From Gillisia sp. Hel1_33_143 (lineage in GTDB: Bacteria > Bacteroidota > Bacteroidia > Flavobacteriales > Flavobacteriaceae), in contig NZ_LT629737.1 in NCBI RefSeq assembly GCF_900104765.1, positions 2,046,001-2,110,000 on the forward strand: 64,000 bases of DNA, in the 5' to 3' direction. The translations under genes and the position numbers were made by a program. Position 1 is the first letter of the stretch, and each line of letters begins with the position of its first letter. Positions 28,169-36,628 of this stretch are shown here, one piece after another. The notes under the pieces are model-generated. The model ran no database searches and was not told the DNA's origin. It was given only the letters and a program-made list of their open reading frames with translations.

Positions 28169-28591
28169 TTAATTCTCATATGCTTCTATTCCATTCTGGA
28201 GATACTGAAATGCAGATCTTTTGATAGTTCTAACTACCTCAAAATGGGTATCTAGTTTATTTTTAAAGATCAGAAATGAGTTTAAATACGCATTATCACA
28301 TTGTACATCGTCACATTCTTCAATTCCCTGTAATTTATTTTGAAACTGAATGCAGGTCTTATAATGAAAGTTATTTAGATCTTTTAGTTCATGGAATTGC
28401 TTTACTAAGTACTTGGCATCTATGTGATTTGATCTTGTTCTTTCAATTAACGATGATGCTAGTAATAGGAGATAAAAGTTAATTTCTTGCTCCAAAAATT
28501 CCAGCTCACTTCGCCATTTACTAACATCATTCTCCATGTTAAGTTTATGAACCTCTTCCTCGTTATGATGCTCCTGAATATTGTTTATCAT
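28169..28591 (-). CDS. Hypothetical helical protein
   Basis: 140 residues, mostly helical and charged, with no signal or membrane segment; a central stretch ERTRSNHIDAKYLVKQFHEL looks like a coiled coil. Family not recognised, although similar short proteins beside GreA-like genes are familiar from Bacteroidota. The chosen ATG (28591) overlaps the preceding gene by 29 bases; an internal ATG at 28537 is the alternative. It belongs to the gdh/GreA-like run of minus-strand genes. Confidence 0.55.
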   Translation of the reverse strand: MINNIQEHHNEEEVHKLNMENDVSKWRSELEFLEQEINFYLLLLASSLIERTRSNHIDAKYLVKQFHELKDLNNFHYKTCIQFQNKLQGIEECDDVQCDNAYLNSFLIFKNKLDTHFEVVRTIKRSAFQYLQNGIEAYEN

Positions 28592-29012
28592 ATCTTTTAT
28601 TTTTTAAAATAGGTTGTTGAATAACCTTTACAATTTTAATGATGCGCTCACCCACAGGAAACTTCCACCTAATTTCATCTCCTTCGGCATGTCCAAATAG
28701 GGCTAGACCTAATGGTGCTAATATGGAGACTTTTTGATCTCTTAGATCTGCATTATCTGGTGTAACTATCTTATAGGTTCTTTCTACATCAAACTCAGAT
28801 TTTATGGTGACAGTAGAGTTTAATCTTATATTGTCTTCAGGGATCTTATCAGACTTTAGGATCTTTGCAGTTAGCATCTGTTCCTGTAATTTAGAAACAG
28901 ATGCCTTGTAAATCTCATCTTTGTAATGTCTAGATAGTGCCAAGAGTTCTTTTAAAATATCAAACTCACTTCGCTCTATTATCAATGCTCCGTATTTCAT
29001 GTTATTAGACAT
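28563..29012 (-). CDS. GreA/GreB-family (Rnk-like) protein
   Basis: 149 residues. The C-terminal GreA/GreB FKBP-like domain is clear (VTIKSEFDVERTYKIVTP, SILAPLGLALFGHAEGDEI). The N-terminal helical region is short and lacks the acidic-tip coiled coil of true Gre factors, as in Rnk-like regulators that bind RNA polymerase without cleaving RNA. It is located 13 bases after the glutamate dehydrogenase gene, likely in one operon. Confidence 0.8.
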   Translation of the reverse strand: MSNNMKYGALIIERSEFDILKELLALSRHYKDEIYKASVSKLQEQMLTAKILKSDKIPEDNIRLNSTVTIKSEFDVERTYKIVTPDNADLRDQKVSILAPLGLALFGHAEGDEIRWKFPVGERIIKIVKVIQQPILKNKRYDKQYSGAS

Positions 29013-29025
29013 TTTTATTTATTTA

Positions 29026-30306
29026 TTAAGGAAAGATTCCTCTTTGTTTATAGGCTGTTTCAACTCTGGAGATCGCCAGTATAAAGGCAGCTGTTCTCCA
29101 GTCTGTTTGTTGCTTTAATACTTCAGAATGGATCTTATGGAAATTCTGAGTGATCTTCTTTTCTATTTTTTCCATCACTTCTTCCAACTGCCACATTTCT
29201 CCATTTCTGTTTTGCAACCATTCAAAATAACTTCCAATTACACCCCCAGAATTACAGAAGATATCCGGAATTATGATCTTCCCATTTTCAAGCAGTATTT
29301 GCTCCCCATCTTTATCTGTAGGTCCATTTGCACCTTCTGCTATGATAGTAGCTTTTATCTTATAGGCATTTTCAGCAGTAATTTGATTTCCTAATGCAGC
29401 CGGAATTACGATGTCACAATCTAATCCGAAGAAATTTTCTGCATCTATTTCCCGAGCTCCCTCAAAACCTGCTATAGAACCTTTTCTAGGTTCACAATGT
29501 TGCGAAAGAGCCTCTGCATCTATTCCATTTTCGTTATAAAGAGTGGCATGAGCATCCTGAACAGCAATAAGTCTGGCTCCATCTTTAGTTAGAAAATGTG
29601 AGGCCCAATAACCAACATTTCCATAACCTTGTACTATAAAAGTTTTATTGTGTAATGCTAATCCCTGTGTTTGAAGTAGTAATTTTATTGAAAGGTACAC
29701 GCCAAAACCAGTAGCTCTATCTCTACCTTCAAGGCCTCCCGCGCCTACAGGTTTCCCGGTTACTACGTGTTGGTTGTGTGAGCGTTCTGAAGAAGATATG
29801 GTAGACATATAGGTATCTACGATCCACGCCATGGTCTGCGGATTGGTATTTACATCTGGAGCAGGAATATCATGTTCCGGCCCAATATTCTCTCCCAGAG
29901 CATAAGTAAATCGTCTGGTGATACGCTCTAACTCAGAATCTGAGAATTTTCTAGGATCTATCTTAATTCCCCCTTTTGCACCTCCAAATGGAAGCCCTGC
30001 TAGAGAAGTTTTCCAGGTCATCCACATCGCAAGAGCTTTTGCAGCGTCTATATCTACAGTATCATGATAACGCAAACCTCCTTTATATGGTCCTAATGCA
30101 TTATTGTGTTGTACCCGATATCCGGTAAAAACTTCTACGTTCCCATTGTCCATTTTAACAGGAAAATGAACAATAATTTCGTTATTGGTAATTCCCAGAA
30201 TCTTTCTGATATTAGGATTAAGATCTATAATGTCTGCCGTTTTGTTAAACTGACTCATTACAGTATCATACATGGACTGTTTATTTGGTGTTTTAGTATC
30301 TATCAT
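29026..30306 (-). CDS. Glu/Leu/Phe/Val dehydrogenase (glutamate dehydrogenase)
   Basis: A 426-residue NAD(P)-dependent enzyme interconverting glutamate and 2-oxoglutarate plus ammonia. The substrate-binding block GPYKGGLRYHDTVDIDAAK and the catalytic region LPFGGAKGGIKIDP are present, followed by the Rossmann motif VQGYGNVGYWAS. The length (about 420) suits the NAD-type RocG-like class more than the longer GdhA class; cofactor use is not certain. It lies 5 bases downstream of a 53-residue Cys/His-rich gene and upstream of a GreA-like gene. Confidence 0.88.
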   Translation of the reverse strand: MIDTKTPNKQSMYDTVMSQFNKTADIIDLNPNIRKILGITNNEIIVHFPVKMDNGNVEVFTGYRVQHNNALGPYKGGLRYHDTVDIDAAKALAMWMTWKTSLAGLPFGGAKGGIKIDPRKFSDSELERITRRFTYALGENIGPEHDIPAPDVNTNPQTMAWIVDTYMSTISSSERSHNQHVVTGKPVGAGGLEGRDRATGFGVYLSIKLLLQTQGLALHNKTFIVQGYGNVGYWASHFLTKDGARLIAVQDAHATLYNENGIDAEALSQHCEPRKGSIAGFEGAREIDAENFFGLDCDIVIPAALGNQITAENAYKIKATIIAEGANGPTDKDGEQILLENGKIIIPDIFCNSGGVIGSYFEWLQNRNGEMWQLEEVMEKIEKKITQNFHKIHSEVLKQQTDWRTAAFILAISRVETAYKQRGIFP

Positions 30307-30311
30307 TTTAT

Positions 30312-30473
30312 TTATTCAAAGTGTTCACAAACTAATTTTCTGTGCTCTTTCCAAGTACAGGATTTCTGATGGTCGCAGTTAAAGCATAAACCCTTGATCA
30401 TCTCTTGCGTAAAGCCATTTAGAGGTTGCTCTTTGGGTGAGGATGCAAAAAGCTTTTTACTTATTAAGTTCAT
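30312..30473 (-). CDS. Small Cys/His-rich protein
   Basis: 53 residues from the ATG at 30473 to TAA at 30314-30312. The second half reads GLCFNCDHQKSC, then a CEHFE end, giving four cysteines and two histidines in a zinc- or metal-binding-like arrangement. The reading frame ends 5 bases before the dehydrogenase ATG and has coding-like composition, so I regard it as a real small gene heading this operon. Function unknown. Confidence 0.6.
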   Translation of the reverse strand: MNLISKKLFASSPKEQPLNGFTQEMIKGLCFNCDHQKSCTWKEHRKLVCEHFE

Positions 30474-30664
30474 TTTGTCATAAGATTATATTTTCTTGTT
30501 TACAGAAAGTCAAATGCTATGCCCAACAATTTTAATTTGTGCTAAAAATGTATTTAATAACCTGATAAACAGTAAATTAAAATTTATATTTTTATCTATT
30601 TTGAAATTAGGGTAGGGGAGTTTTGCCCCGGTAAGGGAGAAATGAACCACTTAAGAAGCTTATC

Positions 30665-31990
30665 TTATTTTAGCTTATTGCGAAGGGTTTTTCTATCTAT
30701 TTGAAGAATTTCAGCTGCTTTGGTCTTGTTATTATCTACACTAGCCAAAACGTTTAAGATGTGTTCTTTTTCAACTTCTTGTAAAGATCTTGAGGTAGAG
30801 GTAATAGCCGGAATTGGGTATTTTAAATGATCTGGAAGTTGTGCTATATCTATAAGCTCTTCACTCATAATAATAGCTCTCTGAACCACATTTTCTAATT
30901 CTCTTACGTTGCCCGGCCAATTATAACGTTTTAGCATTTCTAGTGCTCTGCTACTAAACTGAACTTTAGGTTTAGCATATTCTGAAGCATATTTTCGAAG
31001 AAAATTTTTCGCGAGACTCGGAATGTCACCTTTGTGATCTCTTAACGGAGGAGTAATAATGTTTACTACATTCAACCTGTAATAAAGATCTTCTCTGAAA
31101 CTTCCATTTTGAGACATCTGAAGTAGGTTGCTATTGGTGGCGGCAATAATCCTAATTTCTATTTTTTGGGCTTTTTGTTCTCCAACACGTCTAACTTCTT
31201 TTTCTTGAAGAACACGTAATAATCTGGTTTGTACTGTAGGGGACGCTGTACCAATTTCATCTAAAAAAATAGTACCTCCAGCTGCGGCCTGAAAAAATCC
31301 TTCTCGATTCTCATTCGCACCGGTAAAAGCACCTTTTTTATATCCAAAGAGTTCTGCTTCTAATAACTCTTCGGGAATGGCACCACAATTTACCGCAATA
31401 AAAGGGTTTGCTGCAAAAGAACCTTTATAATGAATGGCACGCGCTACCAATTCTTTCCCGGTACCGCTCTCGCCCTGAATAAGCACCGTAGCCCGATTGT
31501 TCTTAACACGCTCTATAAGATCTATTAATTTCTCAATCTCATCAGAATTTCCTACTATACCAGCATATACATTAGGTCTTGTGGGGGAGGAGGTAGAAGG
31601 AGTAGCATCTTGTAATGATTGTGGAGGAAGAGATTTTTGAACAGAATTCTTTAATTCTTCAAAGGTAAAAGGCTTGACTAAATAATCTAGAGCACCAGAT
31701 TTTATGGCGTTAAGAGCGCCATCTATAGAAGGATATCCGGTAATCACCAGTTTTGGAACCTCCGGGAAATGTTCATCTACATATTTTATAAGTTCAAGGC
31801 CACCAATGCCGGGCATTTGTAGATCTGTAATTATGAGATCTACAGCATTAAATTTTAAAATATTTATAGCCTCAACTACAGAAGATGCTTTATACGAATG
31901 AAAATGTAACTCCTGAAGATGGCGCTGCACTAATTCCAGCATGTCATAATCGTCATCAACAATGAGAATATTTGCCTTCTTCAGAGCCAT
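30665..31990 (-). CDS. Sigma54-dependent response regulator, NtrC family
   Basis: 441 residues in three domains. The receiver domain (about 6-120) has DDDYD near the start, the phosphorylatable Asp in IITDLQMPG and a conserved Lys in LVKPF. The AAA+ domain has GESGTGKE, the sigma54 loop GAFTGAN and EIGTASPTVQTRLLRVLQE. The Fis-type helix-turn-helix at the end reads NKTKAAEILQIDRKTLRNKLK. It activates RpoN promoters after phosphorylation by the histidine kinase encoded immediately upstream (3 bases between genes). Targets are unknown. Confidence 0.93.
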   Translation of the reverse strand: MALKKANILIVDDDYDMLELVQRHLQELHFHSYKASSVVEAINILKFNAVDLIITDLQMPGIGGLELIKYVDEHFPEVPKLVITGYPSIDGALNAIKSGALDYLVKPFTFEELKNSVQKSLPPQSLQDATPSTSSPTRPNVYAGIVGNSDEIEKLIDLIERVKNNRATVLIQGESGTGKELVARAIHYKGSFAANPFIAVNCGAIPEELLEAELFGYKKGAFTGANENREGFFQAAAGGTIFLDEIGTASPTVQTRLLRVLQEKEVRRVGEQKAQKIEIRIIAATNSNLLQMSQNGSFREDLYYRLNVVNIITPPLRDHKGDIPSLAKNFLRKYASEYAKPKVQFSSRALEMLKRYNWPGNVRELENVVQRAIIMSEELIDIAQLPDHLKYPIPAITSTSRSLQEVEKEHILNVLASVDNNKTKAAEILQIDRKTLRNKLK

Positions 31991-31993
31991 AAA

Positions 31994-33091
31994 TTACATT
32001 TTTAAAGGGAGTTTAATTTGAAATACGGTTCCCTTAGGTTTATTATCAAATGTAATAATTTCTCCTCTATGACTTTTTATAATACCGTGCACTACACTTA
32101 AACCTAAACCTGAACCTTCTCCAATAGGTTTGGTAGTAAAAAAAGGTTCAAAGATCTTAGACCTCAAAGCTTCTGGAATTCCCGCACCTTCATCTTTGAT
32201 CTCCATTGTAAAATGATCTTTATCACTTCTTATGGTTATAAAGATCTCGCTCTTCTCTGGAGCTATATAAATAGCATTAATTAGTATATTGAATAATACC
32301 TGAGTAAATTGAATAGTATCTATTTGCGCCTTTAATTGCTCATTGTCTATGCAGAGGCTATAAGTTATTCCAGCCTTCTTAAAGTTTGGAGCTAATAGAG
32401 AAAGTGCTTGCTCTATTAAAGGTTTTAATAAGGTAGACTCTCTATGTTGAGGCATTTCGCAAGCAAAGAACATGAGCTTCTTCACTATTTCTCTAGAATA
32501 GATGGCAGCCTTTATGATCTTATCTGAATCTTTTTGGGTTTGTTCTTCTAGGCTATTTGATTTTATCAATTCGGCAAAGCCTAGAATATTTCCTAAAGGC
32601 GTATTAAGCTCGTGTGCAATACCGGCAGTGATCTCACCTAATATGGAAAGTCTGTCATTTCGTTCTGCACTGCGCTGTAGAAGTTCTTTTTTCTCTTCGA
32701 TCTCACGGCGTTCGAAAAACTCGGTGATTTCTATAGCTACCTTATTTAAAAGTTTCTGTTCTTCTTCTAAAAAATGTGCATTTTTTAAATTGCCGGTATT
32801 ATAGAGCACCTTAATAGCACCTCTTGATTCGTTAAAAGGTGATATAATACTTGACTGTTGGATGTAGCTTTTAGGTAAAGCAGCGGTTGCCACTTTATAA
32901 TTTTCAAGTTCTAAAAGCACAATTGCCTGATCTGGATACAGCCAGGCTTGCTGGGTAATTTTGCAGATTTCTTCTAAAGTGTCTAAAACAGAGTTAGAAT
33001 GTTTGCGAATTGCAGAAGAAACTTCATACAAACAAGATAACTCTTTAACTCTTTCCTCTAATCTTTTGGAAATAGATATGTTGTTAGACAT
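31994..33091 (-). CDS. Cytoplasmic GAF-domain sensor histidine kinase
   Basis: 365 residues with no membrane helix. It starts with a short coiled coil (KRLEERVKELSCLYEV), then a GAF-like domain to about residue 135, HisKA with the H-box ITAGIAHELNTPLGNILG, and HATPase with N-box INAIYIAPE, DEGAGIP and GEGSGLGLSVVHG. The domain order is NtrB-like. It is flanked by its NtrC-type regulator downstream and a 71-residue gene upstream (14 bases), all in one operon. The signal sensed is unknown. Confidence 0.9.
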   Translation of the reverse strand: MSNNISISKRLEERVKELSCLYEVSSAIRKHSNSVLDTLEEICKITQQAWLYPDQAIVLLELENYKVATAALPKSYIQQSSIISPFNESRGAIKVLYNTGNLKNAHFLEEEQKLLNKVAIEITEFFERREIEEKKELLQRSAERNDRLSILGEITAGIAHELNTPLGNILGFAELIKSNSLEEQTQKDSDKIIKAAIYSREIVKKLMFFACEMPQHRESTLLKPLIEQALSLLAPNFKKAGITYSLCIDNEQLKAQIDTIQFTQVLFNILINAIYIAPEKSEIFITIRSDKDHFTMEIKDEGAGIPEALRSKIFEPFFTTKPIGEGSGLGLSVVHGIIKSHRGEIITFDNKPKGTVFQIKLPLKM

Positions 33092-33105
33092 ATAGACTTC
33101 ATTGA

Positions 33106-33321
33106 TTATTCTACACTAAGATCTGGAATATCGATCATTTTTCCACCCTTAGATCTTCCTAAAATAACTACGTCTTTACTATCTTTATACTCGTTTATTG
33201 CGAGTATAAGTTGTTCTTTAGTATCTCTTCTAATTTTTACACCGGTACTTTTATTCTTGTTACGGACTTCTATATAGAATCCATCTCGTAAGTCCTTCGG
33301 TTTTGTAGCAGGTCTTCCCAT
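33106..33321 (-). CDS. Hypothetical small protein of the two-component operon
   Basis: 71 residues, basic N-terminus (MGRPATKPKDLRDG) and a central KIRRDTKEQLILAINEYKDS helix; soluble. Its residues suggest a nucleic-acid-associated or regulatory protein, but I do not recognise a family. It begins the operon with the GAF kinase and the sigma54 regulator, so it may tune that system. Confidence 0.6.
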   Translation of the reverse strand: MGRPATKPKDLRDGFYIEVRNKNKSTGVKIRRDTKEQLILAINEYKDSKDVVILGRSKGGKMIDIPDLSVE

Positions 33322-33685
33322 AATAATTTTTTGAATTTTAGATGTGATCAGGATTAATCCATAAAAGTAAGAAAAGAAACTTTATCATCTTGCCTATTAT
33401 TTTAAAATGATCACTAAATACCTCATTAGACGTAATAATATTCATTTCCAAACACTTATGGGCAATAAAATGTATTTTATTTATCTTTTTTTAACATTAA
33501 TATAGCTTCTCAACAATTTAAATGCATCAGTAAACGCCAATTTGGTCTGTGAATGCTGCAATTCTTATCAATATTAAAGATAATTCATTAAAAAATTTAC
33601 TTAACTTTCTAATGAAATTTTATCAAAGATTTATGCAAAAAAAAGCCGAACTATTTGTTCGGCTTAAGTTTTAAATCCAAATTTC
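33322..33685. other. Intergenic region between two-component operon and dps-like gene
   Basis: 364 bases. It holds a minus-strand TACTTTTA (about 33376-33369), a possible -7 box for the operon, and the terminator of the Dps-like gene at 33643-33665. The rest is AT-rich with no gene I can support. Confidence 0.4.
33643..33665 (-). terminator. Intrinsic terminator of the Dps-like gene
   Basis: AAGCCGAAC (33643-33651) pairs with GTTCGGCTT (33657-33665) around TATTT. On the minus strand the hairpin is followed by a run of T (33642 downward). It lies 20 bases after the stop. Confidence 0.85.
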
Positions 33686-34225
33686 TTAATAAGAAAACGA
33701 CCTTAATTTCCATAGGTAGGTGTCAATGTCATATTGTATTCCAATTAGTAGATCTTGAGTCACTACATCCTTATCTCCAACCATTTTAATACTTTCGGCA
33801 AGATTATCAGATAATTTTTTAGTACTCATTACCAAAATTTTTATCACTTCATGATCTTTTTGGAATCCAGTAGGAGTGTCACCAAGCTTAGCGTTTGTTG
33901 CTACCGCACTTGGCCTTCCATCTGCAGCCTTCCCTAAAGCTAATTTTCTTTCTGCTAGTTGATCTATATCTCCAGATAAAGATTTATAGAAATCTCCTAA
34001 TAAAGAATGTAGACTTTCAAATTGTGGTCCCTGCACATTCCAATGTGCCTGTTGTACTGCGTGATATTGAGCTATAACATCGTACAGTCTGTTTTGTAAT
34101 TCTGAAGAAACCTGTGAAGATGCTTCTACTTTTGGTGTATTAGCACTTAGGTTAAGATTAAAATTCTCCTGCCCAAAGCTAAAAAAGCTTACAAGCAAAA
34201 ATACTGAGGTAATCATCTTTTTCAT
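33686..34225 (-). CDS. Dps/ferritin-like protein with signal peptide
   Basis: 179 residues. The N-terminus (MKKMITSVFLLVSFFSFGQ) is a Sec signal peptide, unusual for Dps. The mature part matches Dps: HWNVQGPQF (H61), the second His H73, and DQLAERKLALG with D88 and E92. The position normally Asp/Glu between them (E. coli D67) is Gly77, with Asp at 78, so one ferroxidase ligand may be shifted. It likely oxidises or stores iron, or detoxifies peroxide, in the periplasm. It stands alone with its own terminator. Confidence 0.8.
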   Translation of the reverse strand: MKKMITSVFLLVSFFSFGQENFNLNLSANTPKVEASSQVSSELQNRLYDVIAQYHAVQQAHWNVQGPQFESLHSLLGDFYKSLSGDIDQLAERKLALGKAADGRPSAVATNAKLGDTPTGFQKDHEVIKILVMSTKKLSDNLAESIKMVGDKDVVTQDLLIGIQYDIDTYLWKLRSFSY

Positions 34226-34402
34226 AATATCAATTTTTTTATAAAATTCATTAAATTGAATGAAAACTTATATTAATCATTTATTAAGCTCTTCATAAAG
34301 TTTAAATTTAATCGTATTCAAAGATTTAGGTTAATAATCCTTAAAAAAGCATCACTCTTTTTGTTTAACATATTATATTAATAATTAAACAAAATCTATG
34401 TT

Positions 34403-34410
34403 TATATTTG
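34403..34410 (+). promoter_or_regulatory. -7 promoter element of the photolyase operon
   Basis: TATATTTG, an exact fit to TAnnTTTG, 45 bases before the first ATG (34455). No TTG-type -33 box is obvious. Confidence 0.55.
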
Positions 34411-34454
34411 TTGATGTTCGTATTTAACTAATAATAATTTAAAAGTCTCCATCG

Positions 34455-34622
34455 ATGTTCAACCTATTTAAAAAGAAATCAGAAAAAGAAAAGCTTCAAG
34501 CCGAGTATGAAAGTCTTTTAAAAGAATCGCACCGTCTTTCTACAAGTAATAGAAAAATGAGCGATCAAAAAGCTTATGAAGCAGAGGAGGTGATGAAAAA
34601 ATTAGAAAAGTTGAATTCTTAA
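34455..34622 (+). CDS. Lacal_2735-family small protein
   Basis: 55 residues, highly charged and helical: MFNLFKKKSEKEKLQAEYES at the start, then HRLSTSNRKMSDQKAYEAEE. This matches the short Lacal_2735 family of flavobacteria as I remember it; its function is unknown. It is the first gene of the photolyase operon, 10 bases before the DUF2452 gene. Confidence 0.75.
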   Translation: MFNLFKKKSEKEKLQAEYESLLKESHRLSTSNRKMSDQKAYEAEEVMKKLEKLNS

Positions 34623-34632
34623 AATTCTTTAT

Positions 34633-35034
34633 ATGTCTGTAGAAAAGAAGCCAGATAATGTTGTTTTTGACGTAGAAACTCAAAAGTATGACGCTGCACT
34701 TAAACCTTATGCTACCTCATTGGGTGCTCCTGTAATCACAACTCCAGATACTATAACCTGGAAAAATAGAAGTATCAACAAGCTGAATCATAAAGCAGAA
34801 ACCAAATACTTAGAGCTAAAAGCAGCGTATGAAAAAATGATCCAAGAATTTGAATATAATAAACTCATCTTTAGCTCCAAATTTACTTTTGAACCTATAG
34901 TTGGTCAATTGTATCATTTATACAAAAGGGATAATGGAGAAACTTTTCTTTCCATTATTGCGCCAGAGCAATGTAATTTTAATAATCTTGGGAGCTTTTA
35001 TTTAAATGCGGACCAGATATGGGAAAAAATTTAA
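34633..35034 (+). CDS. DUF2452 family protein
   Basis: 133 residues, soluble. It starts KKPDNVVFDVETQKYDAALK and contains FEPIVGQLYHLYKRDNGETF and LSIIAPEQC, which fit DUF2452. The domain is uncharacterised; its position here ties it to light-damage or light-response genes. It is 8 bases upstream of the TIGR03643 gene. Confidence 0.75.
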   Translation: MSVEKKPDNVVFDVETQKYDAALKPYATSLGAPVITTPDTITWKNRSINKLNHKAETKYLELKAAYEKMIQEFEYNKLIFSSKFTFEPIVGQLYHLYKRDNGETFLSIIAPEQCNFNNLGSFYLNADQIWEKI

Positions 35035-35042
35035 AATAAATT

Positions 35043-35330
35043 ATGTTAGATACTACCGAATTTACAGAACGAGAATTAGATAGAATTATAGAAATGGCCT
35101 GGGAAGACAGAACTCCGTTTGAGGCTATAGAATTTCAATTTGGGCTTCCTGAAAAAGAGGTTATTAAAGTAATGCGTGGAAACCTGAAAGAGTCTAGTTT
35201 TAAAAGATGGCGAAAACGTGTTAATAGTGGAGTGAGTCAAAAACATTTAAAGAAGCGATCTCCAGACATGTTACGATTTAAAAGTACGAGACAAAAAGCG
35301 ATTTCTGGAAATAAAATAAGTAAAAGATAA
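35043..35330 (+). CDS. TIGR03643 family protein
   Basis: 95 residues, basic. The first 55 residues form a helix-turn-helix-like unit (ERELDRIIEMAWEDRTPFEA, then GLPEKEVIKVMRGNLK), followed by a basic tail rich in Lys/Arg. TIGR03643 is an uncharacterised family that I associate with photolyase neighbourhoods. The stop TAA overlaps the ATG of the next gene by one base, indicating coupling. Confidence 0.8.
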   Translation: MLDTTEFTERELDRIIEMAWEDRTPFEAIEFQFGLPEKEVIKVMRGNLKESSFKRWRKRVNSGVSQKHLKKRSPDMLRFKSTRQKAISGNKISKR

Positions 35331-36448
35331 TGAGAACCTTTGAACAGCAAGAATTGTCTTTTCCTACATCTTATTCCAAGATCATAGAGCAAATTCATGC
35401 TGTAGATCCGGTTAAATATGGGGCTGATAGAAATTATCTTAACGGTTCTGTATCTCACTTGTCGCCCTATATTTCAAGAGGTATTATCTCCACAAATTTT
35501 GTTTTTACAGAGGTTCTAAAGCAAGGCTATCAAACTGCTCAAATAGGAAAATTTATTCAGGAATTGGCCTGGAGAGATTATTGGCAGCAAATTTGGATCG
35601 CAAAGGGAGATCAAATAAATTCAGATCTTAAACATGCGCAAGAAGCTGTTACTAATGAGATGATACCTAAGGCAATTGTAAATGCTACAACAGGCATTGA
35701 GGCCATAGATAAAGGAATTCAAAGCTTCTATGAGACAGGATATCTGCACAATCATCTTAGAATGTATATTGCTTCCATAGCGTGTAATTGCGGGCAAAGT
35801 TATTGGAAGTTACCAGCAAAGTGGATGTATTATCATCTCCTAGATGCAGATTGGGCTAGCAACGCTCTTAGCTGGCAGTGGGTTGCAGGAACTAATGCAA
35901 ATAAAAAGTATATAGCCAATCAAGAGAATATCAATAATTATTGTTTTACAAATCAGCAAAATACCTTTCTAGATGTTCCTTACGAGAGTTTACCGCTAAA
36001 GGAGATACCAGAAAATTTAAAAGAGCTAATAAACCTTAAGTTAACTACTCCGTTGCCAGAGAAGAAAGATATTTCTATCAAGGAAGCGCTACCTACAATT
36101 ATTTATAATTTCTACAATTTAGATCCTATTTGGAAAAAAGATCTTTCTGCTAATAGAATACTGCTACTGGAACCATCACACTTTGAAAATTATCCGGTTT
36201 CTCAAAAAACCATAGATTTTGTTTTAAGCATTTCTAAAGAGAATATTTCAAATATTCAGATTTACGTTGGAGAATTTCATGAGCTAACGGAAGATTATCA
36301 TTTAAAAGAAATTTACTACAAGGAGCATCCTTTAAATAACCATTATAAAGGGATTGAGGAAACAAGAGAATGGATGTTCGATGTAAAGGGTTATTATCCT
36401 TCCTTCTTTGCGTATTGGAAAAAATGTAAAAAGCAACTATCTTTTTAG
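35330..36448 (+). CDS. Photolyase-like FAD-binding protein lacking the N-terminal antenna domain
   Basis: 372 residues. Residues about 5-245 match the helical FAD-binding domain of photolyases/cryptochromes: HLSPYISRGIIS, QELAWRDYW, HNHLRMYIAS, DADWASNALSWQWVAGT and the ANKKYIANQENINNY ending. The usual N-terminal Rossmann antenna domain is absent. Instead, the last 120 residues form an alpha/beta-looking segment (ANRILLLEPSHFENYPVS, NIQIYVGEFHEL). It probably binds FAD and senses light or repairs DNA; activity is not assured. It lies one base inside the TIGR03643 stop. Confidence 0.75.
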   Translation: MRTFEQQELSFPTSYSKIIEQIHAVDPVKYGADRNYLNGSVSHLSPYISRGIISTNFVFTEVLKQGYQTAQIGKFIQELAWRDYWQQIWIAKGDQINSDLKHAQEAVTNEMIPKAIVNATTGIEAIDKGIQSFYETGYLHNHLRMYIASIACNCGQSYWKLPAKWMYYHLLDADWASNALSWQWVAGTNANKKYIANQENINNYCFTNQQNTFLDVPYESLPLKEIPENLKELINLKLTTPLPEKKDISIKEALPTIIYNFYNLDPIWKKDLSANRILLLEPSHFENYPVSQKTIDFVLSISKENISNIQIYVGEFHELTEDYHLKEIYYKEHPLNNHYKGIEETREWMFDVKGYYPSFFAYWKKCKKQLSF

Positions 36449-36499
36449 TAGCTAACATCAAGCTAATAATCACAATACGGCCAAAAGAACTTTTAAGCC

Positions 36500-36628
36500 T
36501 TGAAAAAAGAATTTCTACCCCAGAAAATATGTGTTGTGTGTAAATTACCATTTACATGGCGCAAGAAATGGGAGAAGAATTGGGAAGAAGTGAAATATTG
36601 CAGTGAACGTTGCAGAAGAACAAAATGA
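36500..36628 (+). CDS. DUF2256 zinc-ribbon-like protein
   Basis: 42 residues from a TTG start (no ATG is available): four cysteines in CVVC and YCSERC, with the core [12 protein letters not shown]. This is the compact DUF2256 pattern, a family often next to photolyases. Its TGA overlaps the ATG of the next gene (ATGA), so the pair is translationally coupled. It is too short for standard ORF cut-offs, but the motif is clear. Confidence 0.8.
   Translation: MKKEFLPQKICVVCKLPFTWRKKWEKNWEEVKYCSERCRRTK

Noticed and set aside
30480-30560. Possible sigma54 promoter near the sigma54 regulator
   Set aside because: GGGCAT-N5-TTGA on the minus strand lacks the near-invariant -12 GC, so the match is too weak.
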